NCBI GenBank assembly: GCA_902836505.1
Contig: CADFQU010000094.1
Location: 1-5,049, forward strand
DNA from: Streptococcaceae bacterium
GTDB lineage: Bacteria > Bacillota > Bacilli > Lactobacillales > Streptococcaceae
DNA length: 5,049 bases
Reading direction: 5' to 3'
Below, piece by piece: positions 1 through 5,049 of this stretch (the stretch's first letter is position 1; every line of letters starts with the position of its first letter). Made by a program: the position numbers and the translations under genes. Below the pieces are notes generated by a model. That model did no database searches, was not told the DNA's origin, and saw only the letters and a program-made list of their open reading frames with translations.

Positions 1-206
1 GCAATATTCATGATGTACTAATGAACGGCAATTAAAGAAATCATGGCAAACTGAGAAGCCCCTGCGTATACCAAGAAACTCATCAGTCCCATTTCTAAAG
101 GGGAGAGATAGGGCGATGCTACCACACCACAGGCTAAGCCAATACTGATATAACCTAAGGCTGTCGGAAGGGCATCCCTAACCCCCTGCTGAAAATTCTT
201 CTCCAC
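1..206 (-). pseudogene. azlC: AzlC-family amino acid exporter, N-terminal part, interrupted by in-frame TAG
   Basis: AzlC is the large membrane subunit of the AzlCD branched-chain amino acid exporter. The 62 residues before the stop match the family N-terminus: a short amphipathic start, a first membrane segment around GYISIGLACGVVA, and a second segment carrying the family signature FLVYAGASQFAMISL. Intact AzlC proteins are about 230 residues. Here a TAG at 18-20 follows residue 62, inside the second hydrophobic region. The same frame stays open for the last five codons to the window edge (YIMNI), which fits the usual continuation of the family, so a point nonsense mutation is more likely than a frameshift. 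The start is GTG at 204-206: an in-frame TAA at 225-227 lies upstream and no in-frame ATG lies between. A GGAAAGGA-type Shine-Dalgarno precedes it. Family assignment is firm; loss of function is inferred, because the rest of the gene is not visible and a sequencing error is possible. Confidence 0.65.
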
Positions 207-238
207 TCCTTCTTCCTTTCCATTTTATGATGCTAACT

Positions 239-244
239 ATTATA
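239..244 (-). promoter_or_regulatory. Extended -10 box for the azlC fragment
   Basis: The minus strand reads TGTTATAAT, a perfect TATAAT preceded by the TGn extension (TGn at 245-247). This type of promoter is common in streptococci and does not need a good -35; none is seen at normal spacing, only T-rich sequence. The predicted start of transcription near 232 gives a leader of about 26 bases before the GTG codon at 206. Confidence 0.6.
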
Positions 245-277
245 ACAAAAAAATGAGTAAAAAAAGCTTCTGATAGG

Positions 278-307
278 AAAGAGAAGGGAGCCAACAACTC
301 CCTCTCT
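278..307 (-). terminator. Hairpin at the end of the 303-aa gene, probable intrinsic terminator
   Basis: On the minus strand, AGAGAGGGAG (307-298) can pair with CTCCCTTCTCT (290-280) through about ten base pairs with one bulged T and a 7-base loop. The 5' arm overlaps the TAG stop codon of the anchored-protein gene. The T-tract after the stem is short (TTT then CC), so termination may be incomplete. Two further T-runs of seven lie at about 260-266 and 247-253, closer to the azlC promoter. Confidence 0.5.
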
Positions 308-1217
308 AATCGATTAGTTCCCCACCTTTTCCATTGTAGTATTGTTTAAACTCATCATAAGAACGAATTTCATGTTCTTGACCATCTATTGAGTACTGAG
401 CTTCAATTTTTACACCTGGTAAGATGTCCTGTCCTTTAGGTGCAAACCAATGAAGAAGAGTATCAAACCATTCCTTACTACTTAACAACTGTAATCTAGG
501 CTCAATCCAGTACTTACCACTCAACATTTTCTCTTTGAATTCAGGATAAATTGCAAATAAATTGATATCTGTATTTACATTCTTAGCCTGTTTCTGAAAT
601 TTAAATCCTGCTTGAAGGTCAAAACCGGTATTTTTATCGATTAATTCCATTAAATTTGTATAGTCTATAATTTTTTCCTTAACTGCACTGCCCTCTGGAA
701 TAGCATATTCACTGTAGTATTTCTGTTCATCCAACTTGTAATAAATATTTTTCTCATCACCGATATCACTTTCCATTGCTCTACGAGACACATAATAGCC
801 CATATCCACAACACTCACTCCGCTATTAACGTTTATTTGATAATCATTAATAAAAGCTTTTGGTGCTGTCTTTCGAATCTCATCTAAAACATTTACGGTT
901 GTTTCTTTAAATTGATTGTCAATCTCGTAATATCGGAATCCAATATACTCCTTTTTTATATCTTCATCCCCATTTACATAGTCAAAACCAACCAGATACT
1001 TCCCATCAACCAATGTCAGATCCTTACTCAAAACAAATTGATTTTTCTCACCAAATAGCTGAACATCCTTGAGATTCCCTTCATGAATGACTTTTGTTGA
1101 GCTAGGTCTCTTTTCGATAGGTTTTTTCTTAGTCTCTGAAGGATTAAAATAGAATACCAAACCGACTACAATAATTGCTAGACAAACCAGTTTCAAACTT
1201 AAAAATTTTTTCAACAT
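306..1217 (-). CDS. Unrecognised membrane-anchored extracytoplasmic protein, 303 aa
   Basis: I do not recognise the family. The protein starts with a short basic stretch (MLKKF), then one hydrophobic segment at about residues 10-24, then a lysine-rich linker (about residues 25-45) and a soluble domain of about 255 residues rich in Lys, Glu, Asp and Tyr. This fits a single-pass protein with its C-terminal domain outside the cell. Cys12 is not in a lipobox context, so it is not a convincing lipoprotein, and there is no LPxTG. An upstream in-frame ATG at 1233-1235 would add six residues. I prefer the ATG at 1215-1217 because AGAAGGT sits five bases before it, while the upstream ATG has no Shine-Dalgarno and almost touches a TATAAT box. 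The gene is much more AT-rich than its neighbours (three 60-base lines counted by hand: 27, 27 and 35% G+C). It is flanked by terminators on both sides, so it is probably a single-gene transcript. Confidence 0.8.
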   Translation of the reverse strand: MLKKFLSLKLVCLAIIVVGLVFYFNPSETKKKPIEKRPSSTKVIHEGNLKDVQLFGEKNQFVLSKDLTLVDGKYLVGFDYVNGDEDIKKEYIGFRYYEIDNQFKETTVNVLDEIRKTAPKAFINDYQINVNSGVSVVDMGYYVSRRAMESDIGDEKNIYYKLDEQKYYSEYAIPEGSAVKEKIIDYTNLMELIDKNTGFDLQAGFKFQKQAKNVNTDINLFAIYPEFKEKMLSGKYWIEPRLQLLSSKEWFDTLLHWFAPKGQDILPGVKIEAQYSIDGQEHEIRSYDEFKQYYNGKGGELID

Positions 1218-1238
1218 TTCTACCTTCTTTTTCATGGA

Positions 1239-1244
1239 ATTATA
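1239..1244 (-). promoter_or_regulatory. -10 box for the anchored-protein gene
   Basis: A perfect TATAAT on the minus strand ends three bases before the ATG at 1233-1235. Transcription would start around 1232-1233, at that ATG, leaving a leader of roughly 15 bases that holds only the Shine-Dalgarno of the ATG at 1215-1217. No good -35 is seen at 16-18 bases spacing. Confidence 0.5.
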
Positions 1245-1288
1245 CCGGGTACCAATCCCATTCCATCATTCTTTCATTTCTTCTATCC

Positions 1289-1321
1289 TAGCGAATTTTT
1301 CTTAGGGTCGCAAATTCGCTA
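1289..1321. repeat. 10-bp perfect inverted repeat upstream of the anchored-protein gene
   Basis: TAGCGAATTT (1289-1298) and AAATTCGCTA (1312-1321) are perfect reverse complements separated by 13 bases. The repeat lies between the tsaD terminator and the -10 box of the downstream gene. It could be an operator, a hairpin in a longer transcript, or a relic of a small mobile element. On the minus strand a weak second promoter overlaps it (TTGCGA, 17 bases, TAGGAT), each box matching consensus at four of six positions. Function is unknown. Confidence 0.55.
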
Positions 1322-1341
1322 CTAGTTGGTGTTTTTTTGTC

Positions 1342-1374
1342 AAAAAATCCATCTGGATAGCAGTACCCAGATGG
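1342..1374 (-). terminator. Intrinsic terminator of the tsaB-rimI-tsaD operon
   Basis: The minus strand folds CCATCTGGGTA (1374-1364), loop CTGC, TATCCAGATGG (1359-1349): eleven base pairs with one G-T wobble and a tetraloop. It is followed after one A by six Ts (1347-1342). It lies 11 bases after the tsaD stop codon and separates the operon from the anchored-protein gene. Confidence 0.9.
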
Positions 1375-1385
1375 TTCTTCCTTGT

Positions 1386-2396
1386 TTATTCAATCCCTTC
1401 AAAAGCAAGGCTAGGCTTGGCATTTAAGTCTAAGCTAGCAAAGTTTTCCTTATTCCATTCACTGACACTGGCATAGCCAATCATCCCCGCATTGTCCCCA
1501 CAAAGGCGCAGAGGCGGAATAATGACCTTGATACCCGTGATTTCAGAAGCCAGGCGTTCACGGAGGCCTTGGTTGGCCGCGACTCCTCCCGCCACCACCA
1601 GGGTTTTAACCGGGTATCTTTCTAAGGCTTTTTTGGTTTTTGCCATGAGAATATCCATCACTGCTGCTTGGAAGGAAGCCGATAGGTCTTCCTTGGACAG
1701 TGTCTCGCCTTTTTGTTCAGCATTGTGGTGGAGATTAATAAAGGCAGACTTGAGCCCTGAGAAGGAGAATTCCAGATTGTCTTCCTTGATCATAGCACGG
1801 GGGAAATCATAAACATCCTGACCTTGGTGGGCCAATTCATCAATCTCACGACCAGCTGGATAGGTCAAGCCCATGACGCGTCCAACCTTATCATAGGCCT
1901 CACCAACCGCATCATCACGGGTTTCTCCAACAATCTTATAATCACCCGCCTCCGATACGTAAACCAACTCAGTGTGTCCACCACTAACCAATAGAGCTAG
2001 CAAGGGGAACTCCAAAGGCTCGACACTCTGAGCTGCCATCAAGTGACCAGCCATGTGGTTCACCGGAATCAAAGGAATTCCATGTGCCCAAGCAAAGGCC
2101 TTGGCGGCAGCAAGGCCGACCAAGAGAGCTCCAACGAGACCTGGTCCGTAAGTCACAGCAACTGCTGTGATGTCTTTTTCTGTAATTCCCGCTTCTTCTA
2201 GCGCTTCCTCAATACAGGCCGTAATGACTTCGACATGATGCCGACTGGCCACTTCTGGAACCACTCCCCCGAAGCGTTTATGACTTTCAATTTGACTGGC
2301 AATGACATTGGACAAGAGCTCTGTGTCGTTCTTTAAAACGGCGACACTAGTCTCATCACAAGATGTTTCAAATGCCAAAATATATCTATCCTTCAT
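1386..2396 (-). CDS. tsaD: tRNA N6-threonylcarbamoyladenosine transferase TsaD
   Basis: TsaD (older names Gcp, YgjD, Kae1 family) transfers the threonylcarbamoyl group from threonylcarbamoyl-AMP to A37 of tRNAs that read ANN codons, working with TsaB and TsaE in bacteria. It is cytoplasmic and essential in many bacteria. The 336 residues are the normal family length. Visible motifs: ETSCDETS at 10-17 (nucleotide-binding fold start), [12 protein letters not shown] at 43-54, [11 protein letters not shown] at 84-94, the metal-binding HMAGH with His114 and His118, SGGHTEL at 138-144, FSFSGLKSA at 210-218, VAGGVAANQ at 268-276, and CGDNAGM at 299-305 with Asp301 as the third metal ligand. These match the known His, His, Asp iron site. 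The start ATG is preceded by AAGGGAAG and overlaps the end of rimI by 11 bases, so translation is probably coupled. An intrinsic terminator follows directly. TsaE, also required, is not in this window. Confidence 0.98.
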   Translation of the reverse strand: MKDRYILAFETSCDETSVAVLKNDTELLSNVIASQIESHKRFGGVVPEVASRHHVEVITACIEEALEEAGITEKDITAVAVTYGPGLVGALLVGLAAAKAFAWAHGIPLIPVNHMAGHLMAAQSVEPLEFPLLALLVSGGHTELVYVSEAGDYKIVGETRDDAVGEAYDKVGRVMGLTYPAGREIDELAHQGQDVYDFPRAMIKEDNLEFSFSGLKSAFINLHHNAEQKGETLSKEDLSASFQAAVMDILMAKTKKALERYPVKTLVVAGGVAANQGLRERLASEITGIKVIIPPLRLCGDNAGMIGYASVSEWNKENFASLDLNAKPSLAFEGIE

Positions 2397-2823
2397 TTGC
2401 TTCCCTTTTCATCATAATGGCGTCTTCTGTAGGTGCATGATAATACCCTTTCCGGCAACCAATTTCTTTAAATCCTTGTTTCTGATAGAGAGTCCGAGCT
2501 GGTGTATTTCCTTCTCTCACTTCTAAAAAGACCTCTTTCTCCCAAGGGACGGTTTCGAACAACTGACCAGCAATCCCTTGACCTTGCCACTTTTTTCGAA
2601 CAGCAATTTGGACCACTTCTAACTCGTATAGGTTTTCCTGTATGGCCAAGAAACCGACCAATTCTTCCCCATGATAGGCGAAGGCATACCAATTTTGAGC
2701 TTGTCCAAGATCCGCTAGGATTTGCTCCAAGGTCCAAGGACTTTGTCCATAGACATCATCTAAGATTTCTACCAACTGAGGGGCCACGTCTAATCGCCCC
2801 GCTTCCTTCTCAATTCGAATCAT
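2386..2823 (-). CDS. rimI: GNAT N-acetyltransferase, RimI-like (ribosomal protein S18-alanine type)
   Basis: RimI acetylates protein N-termini using acetyl-CoA; the classical substrate is the N-terminal alanine of ribosomal protein bS18. The 145 residues are a single GNAT domain of normal length. Motif A is visible at about 69-88, with the acetyl-CoA pyrophosphate-binding loop QGQGIA at 80-85; motif B follows as [19 protein letters not shown] at 100-118, and the C-terminus has the typical [15 protein letters not shown] at 127-141. Its ATG overlaps the TGA of tsaB in an ATGA junction and has no strong Shine-Dalgarno, so it most likely depends on translational coupling to tsaB. Clustering with tsaB and tsaD is the common arrangement in Firmicutes. 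The family is certain; the exact substrate in this organism is inferred from name and context, since RimI-like enzymes outside enterobacteria may have other targets. Confidence 0.92.
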   Translation of the reverse strand: MIRIEKEAGRLDVAPQLVEILDDVYGQSPWTLEQILADLGQAQNWYAFAYHGEELVGFLAIQENLYELEVVQIAVRKKWQGQGIAGQLFETVPWEKEVFLEVREGNTPARTLYQKQGFKEIGCRKGYYHAPTEDAIMMKREANEG

Positions 2824-3503
2824 AGGCGTTTGATGTAAGACTGACCAGACTCTTGATGGTCCTTGAGCCAGTTTTCCTCAGCTTCTACCCGCTTGAGGTA
2901 GTTGGGCACAAAACCATGAACGGAGACAGCTTCTTTTGTAAGTCCTAGTCGACCGATCCGTACCGCATCCGGTAGACTTTCTTTTATCAAAGCATGTGGC
3001 AAGGCTTCTTGAATCTGTTCCTCAAAGGCTTCTACTTCACCAAGGAAGGTCACCTTTTCAGCTCCCTTTGCTCTTTCTAATACCGCTTCAAAAGAGAGGT
3101 GAGCCTCCGGATAGACCAGCTGATCCTCTTGGTAAAAGCCCGCATAGACATGGTTGCGACGGGCATCCATTACTGGAATGGCCAGACCTTCTATCTCTTC
3201 TGGTACCAAGGCTAGTAAACTAGATACTCCTACCAAATCAATCTTTAGTGTTTGAGCTAGAGTTTTAGCCGTTGCTACCGCGATCCGCAAACCAGTATAG
3301 GATCCTGGTCCCTCTGCTACTACAATACGATCCAAATCAGTTGGCTTCCAATCAATGCTCGCCATCAAAAATTCAATAGTGGGCATCAAGGTAATGCTAT
3401 GGTTTTTCTTGATCGTAAGCGTCAACTCCGCTAATCGGTTTTCATCCTCCAAAAGGGCAACAGATAGGGCCTTGCTGGAGGTGTCGAATGCTAATACTTT
3501 CAT
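2820..3503 (-). CDS. tsaB: tRNA threonylcarbamoyladenosine biosynthesis protein TsaB
   Basis: TsaB is a paralogue of TsaD without its own catalytic metal site; it dimerises with TsaD and is needed for t6A37 formation (older name YeaZ/YdiC). The 227 residues are the usual length. Motifs seen: the ASKHA-fold start LAFDTSS at 4-10, KNHSITLMP at 33-41, the family signature EGPGSYTGLRI at 64-74, MDARRNHVYAG at 112-122, and the C-terminal PNYLKRVEAE at 200-209. The HxxxH metal motif of TsaD is absent, as expected. It is the first gene of the tsaB-rimI-tsaD operon. Its start is well supported: GAGGAG at 3509-3514 lies five bases before the ATG, and a TATAAT box lies 25 bases upstream of the ATG. The stop codon overlaps the rimI start by four bases. 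Confidence 0.97.
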   Translation of the reverse strand: MKVLAFDTSSKALSVALLEDENRLAELTLTIKKNHSITLMPTIEFLMASIDWKPTDLDRIVVAEGPGSYTGLRIAVATAKTLAQTLKIDLVGVSSLLALVPEEIEGLAIPVMDARRNHVYAGFYQEDQLVYPEAHLSFEAVLERAKGAEKVTFLGEVEAFEEQIQEALPHALIKESLPDAVRIGRLGLTKEAVSVHGFVPNYLKRVEAEENWLKDHQESGQSYIKRL

Positions 3504-3528
3504 ATTTTCTCCTCGTTGTCTGTCTCAT

Positions 3529-3534
3529 ATTATA
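3529..3534 (-). promoter_or_regulatory. -10 box of the tsaB-rimI-tsaD operon
   Basis: A perfect TATAAT on the minus strand predicts transcription from about 3522, leaving a leader of about 20 bases that contains GAGGAG at 3509-3514. No good -35 is found at 16-18 bases spacing; an isolated perfect TTGACA at 3576-3581 is too far away (about 41 bases) to belong to it. Confidence 0.55.
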
Positions 3535-3558
3535 CTACAAATAGACGCCAAACGGTAG

Positions 3559-3619
3559 AGGAAGCACCCCCAGACTGTCAAATCACCTGCTCTCTATTCC
3601 TTCTAAAAAAGTGCTTCCT
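3559..3619. repeat. 9-bp perfect inverted repeat in the divergent intergenic region
   Basis: AGGAAGCAC (3559-3567) and GTGCTTCCT (3611-3619) are exact reverse complements, 43 bases apart, with AAAAAA just inside the right arm (3605-3610). They lie between the two divergent promoters and in neither coding region. This could be a protein-binding pair, the ends of a small decayed element, or chance. I see no target duplication and no open frame between the arms. Confidence 0.45.
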
Positions 3620-3664
3620 TCTGCTTTCAGACCCTGCTTGCATCTTTTCCTTAGAGGCTATTTA

Positions 3665-3673
3665 TGGTATAAT
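3665..3673 (+). promoter_or_regulatory. Extended -10 promoter of rpoY-rnjA
   Basis: The sequence TGGTATAAT is a perfect TGn-extended -10. At 17 bases spacing the -35 position (3645-3650) is TTTTCC, a poor match, so the promoter probably relies on the extended -10. Transcription would start near 3680, giving a leader of about 107 bases before rpoY. Confidence 0.7.
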
Positions 3674-3723
3674 GAATAATAATTATATCGAATCAGGACA
3701 ATATAAAGCAAGAATAGGTGTCT

Positions 3724-3749
3724 CAGCTAGTTACTAGCTGTTTCTTTTC
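3724..3749 (+). promoter_or_regulatory. Terminator-like hairpin in the rpoY-rnjA leader (possible attenuator)
   Basis: CAGCTAG (3724-3730), loop TTA, CTAGCTG (3734-3740) forms a perfect 7-bp stem, directly followed by the T-rich tract TTTCTTTTC (3741-3749). The shape is that of a weak intrinsic terminator, placed between the promoter and the gene. The same T-rich tract is complementary to GAAAGGAA (3769-3776), which holds the rpoY Shine-Dalgarno: eight continuous pairs, one of them G-U, with a 19-base loop. So the leader could act at the level of transcription or translation. The structure is seen; regulation is inferred. Pyrimidine tracts pair easily with Shine-Dalgarno sites, so chance is a real alternative. 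Confidence 0.5.
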
Positions 3750-3786
3750 TGCTACAGTCCGAACAAATGAAAGGAACCGAAACGAA

Positions 3787-4017
3787 ATGATTTACAAAGT
3801 TTTCTACCAAGAAACAAAAGAACGCAACCCTCGTCGTGAAACGACTCATGCCCTCTATCTCGATATTGATGCTAAGAATGAGTTAGAAGGACGCATTGAA
3901 GCTCGTCGCCTTGTTGAGGAAAATACACCTTACAACATCGAATTTATCACTCTCTTGTCAGACCAACATCTAGAATATGAAAAAGAGTCTGGCGCATTTG
4001 AAATTACGGAGTTCTAA
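3787..4017 (+). CDS. rpoY: DNA-directed RNA polymerase epsilon subunit RpoY
   Basis: RpoY (formerly YkzG, DUF1447) is a small auxiliary subunit of RNA polymerase found in Firmicutes; it binds the core enzyme and resembles the phage T7 inhibitor Gp2 in fold. The 76 residues match the normal size and begin with the family pattern [20 protein letters not shown], followed by [20 protein letters not shown] and an acidic C-terminus. The frame extends upstream to a GTG at 3718, but those 23 residues are unlike the family and would cross the leader hairpin, so the ATG at 3787 is chosen. The Shine-Dalgarno is AAAGGAA at 3770-3776, about ten bases before the ATG, slightly long. The gene ends three bases before rnjA. 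Linkage of rpoY to RNase J1 is the standard arrangement in this group. Confidence 0.96.
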   Translation: MIYKVFYQETKERNPRRETTHALYLDIDAKNELEGRIEARRLVEENTPYNIEFITLLSDQHLEYEKESGAFEITEF

Positions 4018-4020
4018 TCC

Positions 4021-5049
4021 ATGGCATATACCTTAAAACCTGAAGAAGTTGGTGTTTTCGCCATTGGAGGTCTCGGGGAAATTGGTAAAAATACCTATGG
4101 GATTGAATACCAAGACGAAATCATCATTGTAGATGCTGGGATCAAGTTCCCTGAAGATGATTTGTTAGGGATTGATTACGTTATTCCTGACTATTCCTAT
4201 ATCGTTGAAAATATCGACCGTGTCAAAGGGGTCTTGATTACTCACGGACACGAAGACCATATCGGAGGAATTCCCTTCCTCTTGAAGCAAGCCAATGTGC
4301 CTATCTATGCTGGACCTTTGGCCCTAGCCCTTATTCGTGGAAAATTGGAAGAGCATGGCCTCCTTCGTGGTGCTAAACTCTATGAAATCAACCAAAATAC
4401 GGAGTTGACCTTTAAGCATATTAAAGCGACCTTCTTCCGTACGACCCACTCTATTCCAGAACCTTTGGGGATCGTTCTCCACACACCTCAAGGAAAAATT
4501 GTCTGCACAGGAGACTTTAAATTTGACTTTACTCCAGTTGGTGAGCCGGCCGATCTTCACCGGATGGCCGCACTTGGAGAGGAAGGTGTCCTCTGTCTGC
4601 TTTCTGACTCAACCAACGCGGAAGTCCCAACCTTTACCAACTCTGAAAAAGTCGTTGGCCAATCCATTATGAAGATTATTGAAGGCATTCATGGACGCAT
4701 CATCTTTGCATCCTTTGCATCCAATATCTTCCGTCTCCAACAGGCTGCAGATGCCGCTGTTAAAACCGGCCGTAAGATTGTTGTCTTTGGACGCTCGATG
4801 GAAAAAGCCATTGTCAACGGGATTGAGCTGGGCTATATCAAGGTACCTCCTGGAACAATTATTGAACCAAGTGAGATCAAAGACTACCCGGCAAACGAAA
4901 TCCTCATTATGTGTACAGGGAGCCAAGGGGAGCCCATGGCGGCCCTGTCTCGGATCGCTAATGGAACCCACCGCCAAGTGCAACTCCAACCGGGAGATAC
5001 CGTTATCTTCTCATCTAGTCCGATTCCTGGGAATACAACCAGCGTTAAC
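4021..5049 (+). CDS. rnjA: Ribonuclease J1, N-terminal 343 residues (runs off window)
   Basis: RNase J1 is a metallo-beta-lactamase/beta-CASP enzyme with 5'-to-3' exonuclease and endonuclease activity, central to mRNA turnover and rRNA 5' processing in Firmicutes. The frame is open from the ATG at 4021 to the window end, 343 of roughly 555-560 expected codons. Visible parts: [14 protein letters not shown] near the start, the zinc-binding HGHEDHIGG with His75, His77, Asp79 and His80, [10 protein letters not shown] with His143, CTGDFKFD with Asp165, LSDSTNAE at about 194-201, and the beta-CASP region with [35 protein letters not shown] and SSSPIPGN. The last metal or active-site His motif of the beta-CASP domain and the C-terminal domain lie beyond the window. 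GGAG at 4008-4011, inside the end of rpoY, is nine bases before the ATG, so the two genes are cotranscribed and probably coupled. No missing residue or frameshift is seen. Confidence 0.97.
   Translation, partial: MAYTLKPEEVGVFAIGGLGEIGKNTYGIEYQDEIIIVDAGIKFPEDDLLGIDYVIPDYSYIVENIDRVKGVLITHGHEDHIGGIPFLLKQANVPIYAGPLALALIRGKLEEHGLLRGAKLYEINQNTELTFKHIKATFFRTTHSIPEPLGIVLHTPQGKIVCTGDFKFDFTPVGEPADLHRMAALGEEGVLCLLSDSTNAEVPTFTNSEKVVGQSIMKIIEGIHGRIIFASFASNIFRLQQAADAAVKTGRKIVVFGRSMEKAIVNGIELGYIKVPPGTIIEPSEIKDYPANEILIMCTGSQGEPMAALSRIANGTHRQVQLQPGDTVIFSSSPIPGNTTSVN

Noticed and set aside
1331..1347. T-run followed by A-run as a plus-strand terminator or small palindrome
   Set aside because: No plus-strand gene lies upstream; the A-run is explained as the T-tract of the tsaD terminator on the minus strand.
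1492..1812. Plus-strand open frame of 106 codons opposite tsaD
   Set aside because: It is an antisense shadow of a firmly identified gene, with low-complexity Arg/Ser-rich content and no recognisable family.
2468..2825. Open frames of 89 (minus) and 107 (plus) codons overlapping rimI
   Set aside because: Both overlap the well-supported GNAT gene in other frames and show no family features.
3576..3581. Perfect TTGACA on the minus strand as a -35 for tsaB
   Set aside because: It is about 41 bases from the TATAAT at 3529-3534, and the hexamer at correct spacing (CTACCG) is not a credible -10.
3672..3737. 21-codon open frame in the rpoY leader, from ATG at 3672 to a TAG inside the hairpin, resembling a leader peptide of an attenuator
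   Set aside because: Its ATG overlaps the -10 box, so it lies upstream of the predicted transcription start near 3680; it also has no Shine-Dalgarno and no run of a regulatory codon.
3718..3786. N-terminal extension of rpoY starting at a GTG
   Set aside because: The added residues do not resemble the RpoY family, no Shine-Dalgarno precedes the GTG, and the ATG at 3787 gives the usual 76-residue protein.
4324..4989. Minus-strand open frames of 78 and 126 codons opposite rnjA
   Set aside because: They lie wholly within the conserved RNase J1 coding region and have no plausible protein features.

Overview
The window looks like a chromosomal segment from a Streptococcus (low-GC Firmicute). The evidence is the RNase J1 and RpoY protein sequences, the tsaB-rimI-tsaD gene cluster lying divergent from rpoY-rnjA, TATAAT-type -10 boxes (two of them extended TGnTATAAT), and purine-rich Shine-Dalgarno sites. 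The species cannot be named from sequence alone.

Layout. Positions 1-206 (minus): the N-terminal part of an AzlC-family branched-chain amino acid exporter. It has a GTG start and an in-frame TAG after 62 codons, so it is probably a broken gene; the rest lies outside the window. Positions 306-1217 (minus): an AT-rich gene for an unrecognised 303-residue protein with one N-terminal membrane anchor. It has its own -10 box and a hairpin at its stop codon. Positions 1386-3503 (minus): tsaB, rimI and tsaD, with overlapping ends, one promoter candidate in front and a strong intrinsic terminator behind. Positions 3504-3786: a 283-base divergent intergenic region with promoters in both directions, a 9-bp inverted repeat, and a structured leader before rpoY. 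Positions 3787-5049 (plus): rpoY, then rnjA, which runs off the window end.

How the genes work together. TsaB and TsaD are two parts of the machinery that makes t6A at position 37 of ANN-decoding tRNAs; RimI is a GNAT acetyltransferase usually carried in the same cluster. RpoY is the small epsilon subunit of Firmicute RNA polymerase, and RNase J1 is the main 5'-to-3' exonuclease/endonuclease of mRNA decay, so the plus-strand operon joins a transcription factor-like subunit to an RNA decay enzyme. The whole core block (1386-5049) is ordinary housekeeping content.

I found no convincing new biological system. The points worth a second look are the nonsense codon in azlC, the orphan AT-rich anchored protein with a palindrome upstream, and the rpoY-rnjA leader. 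That leader has a terminator-like hairpin whose U-tract can also pair with the rpoY Shine-Dalgarno site. I saw no tRNA, rRNA, CRISPR array, insertion sequence or origin. No gene-free stretch exceeds 300 bases.
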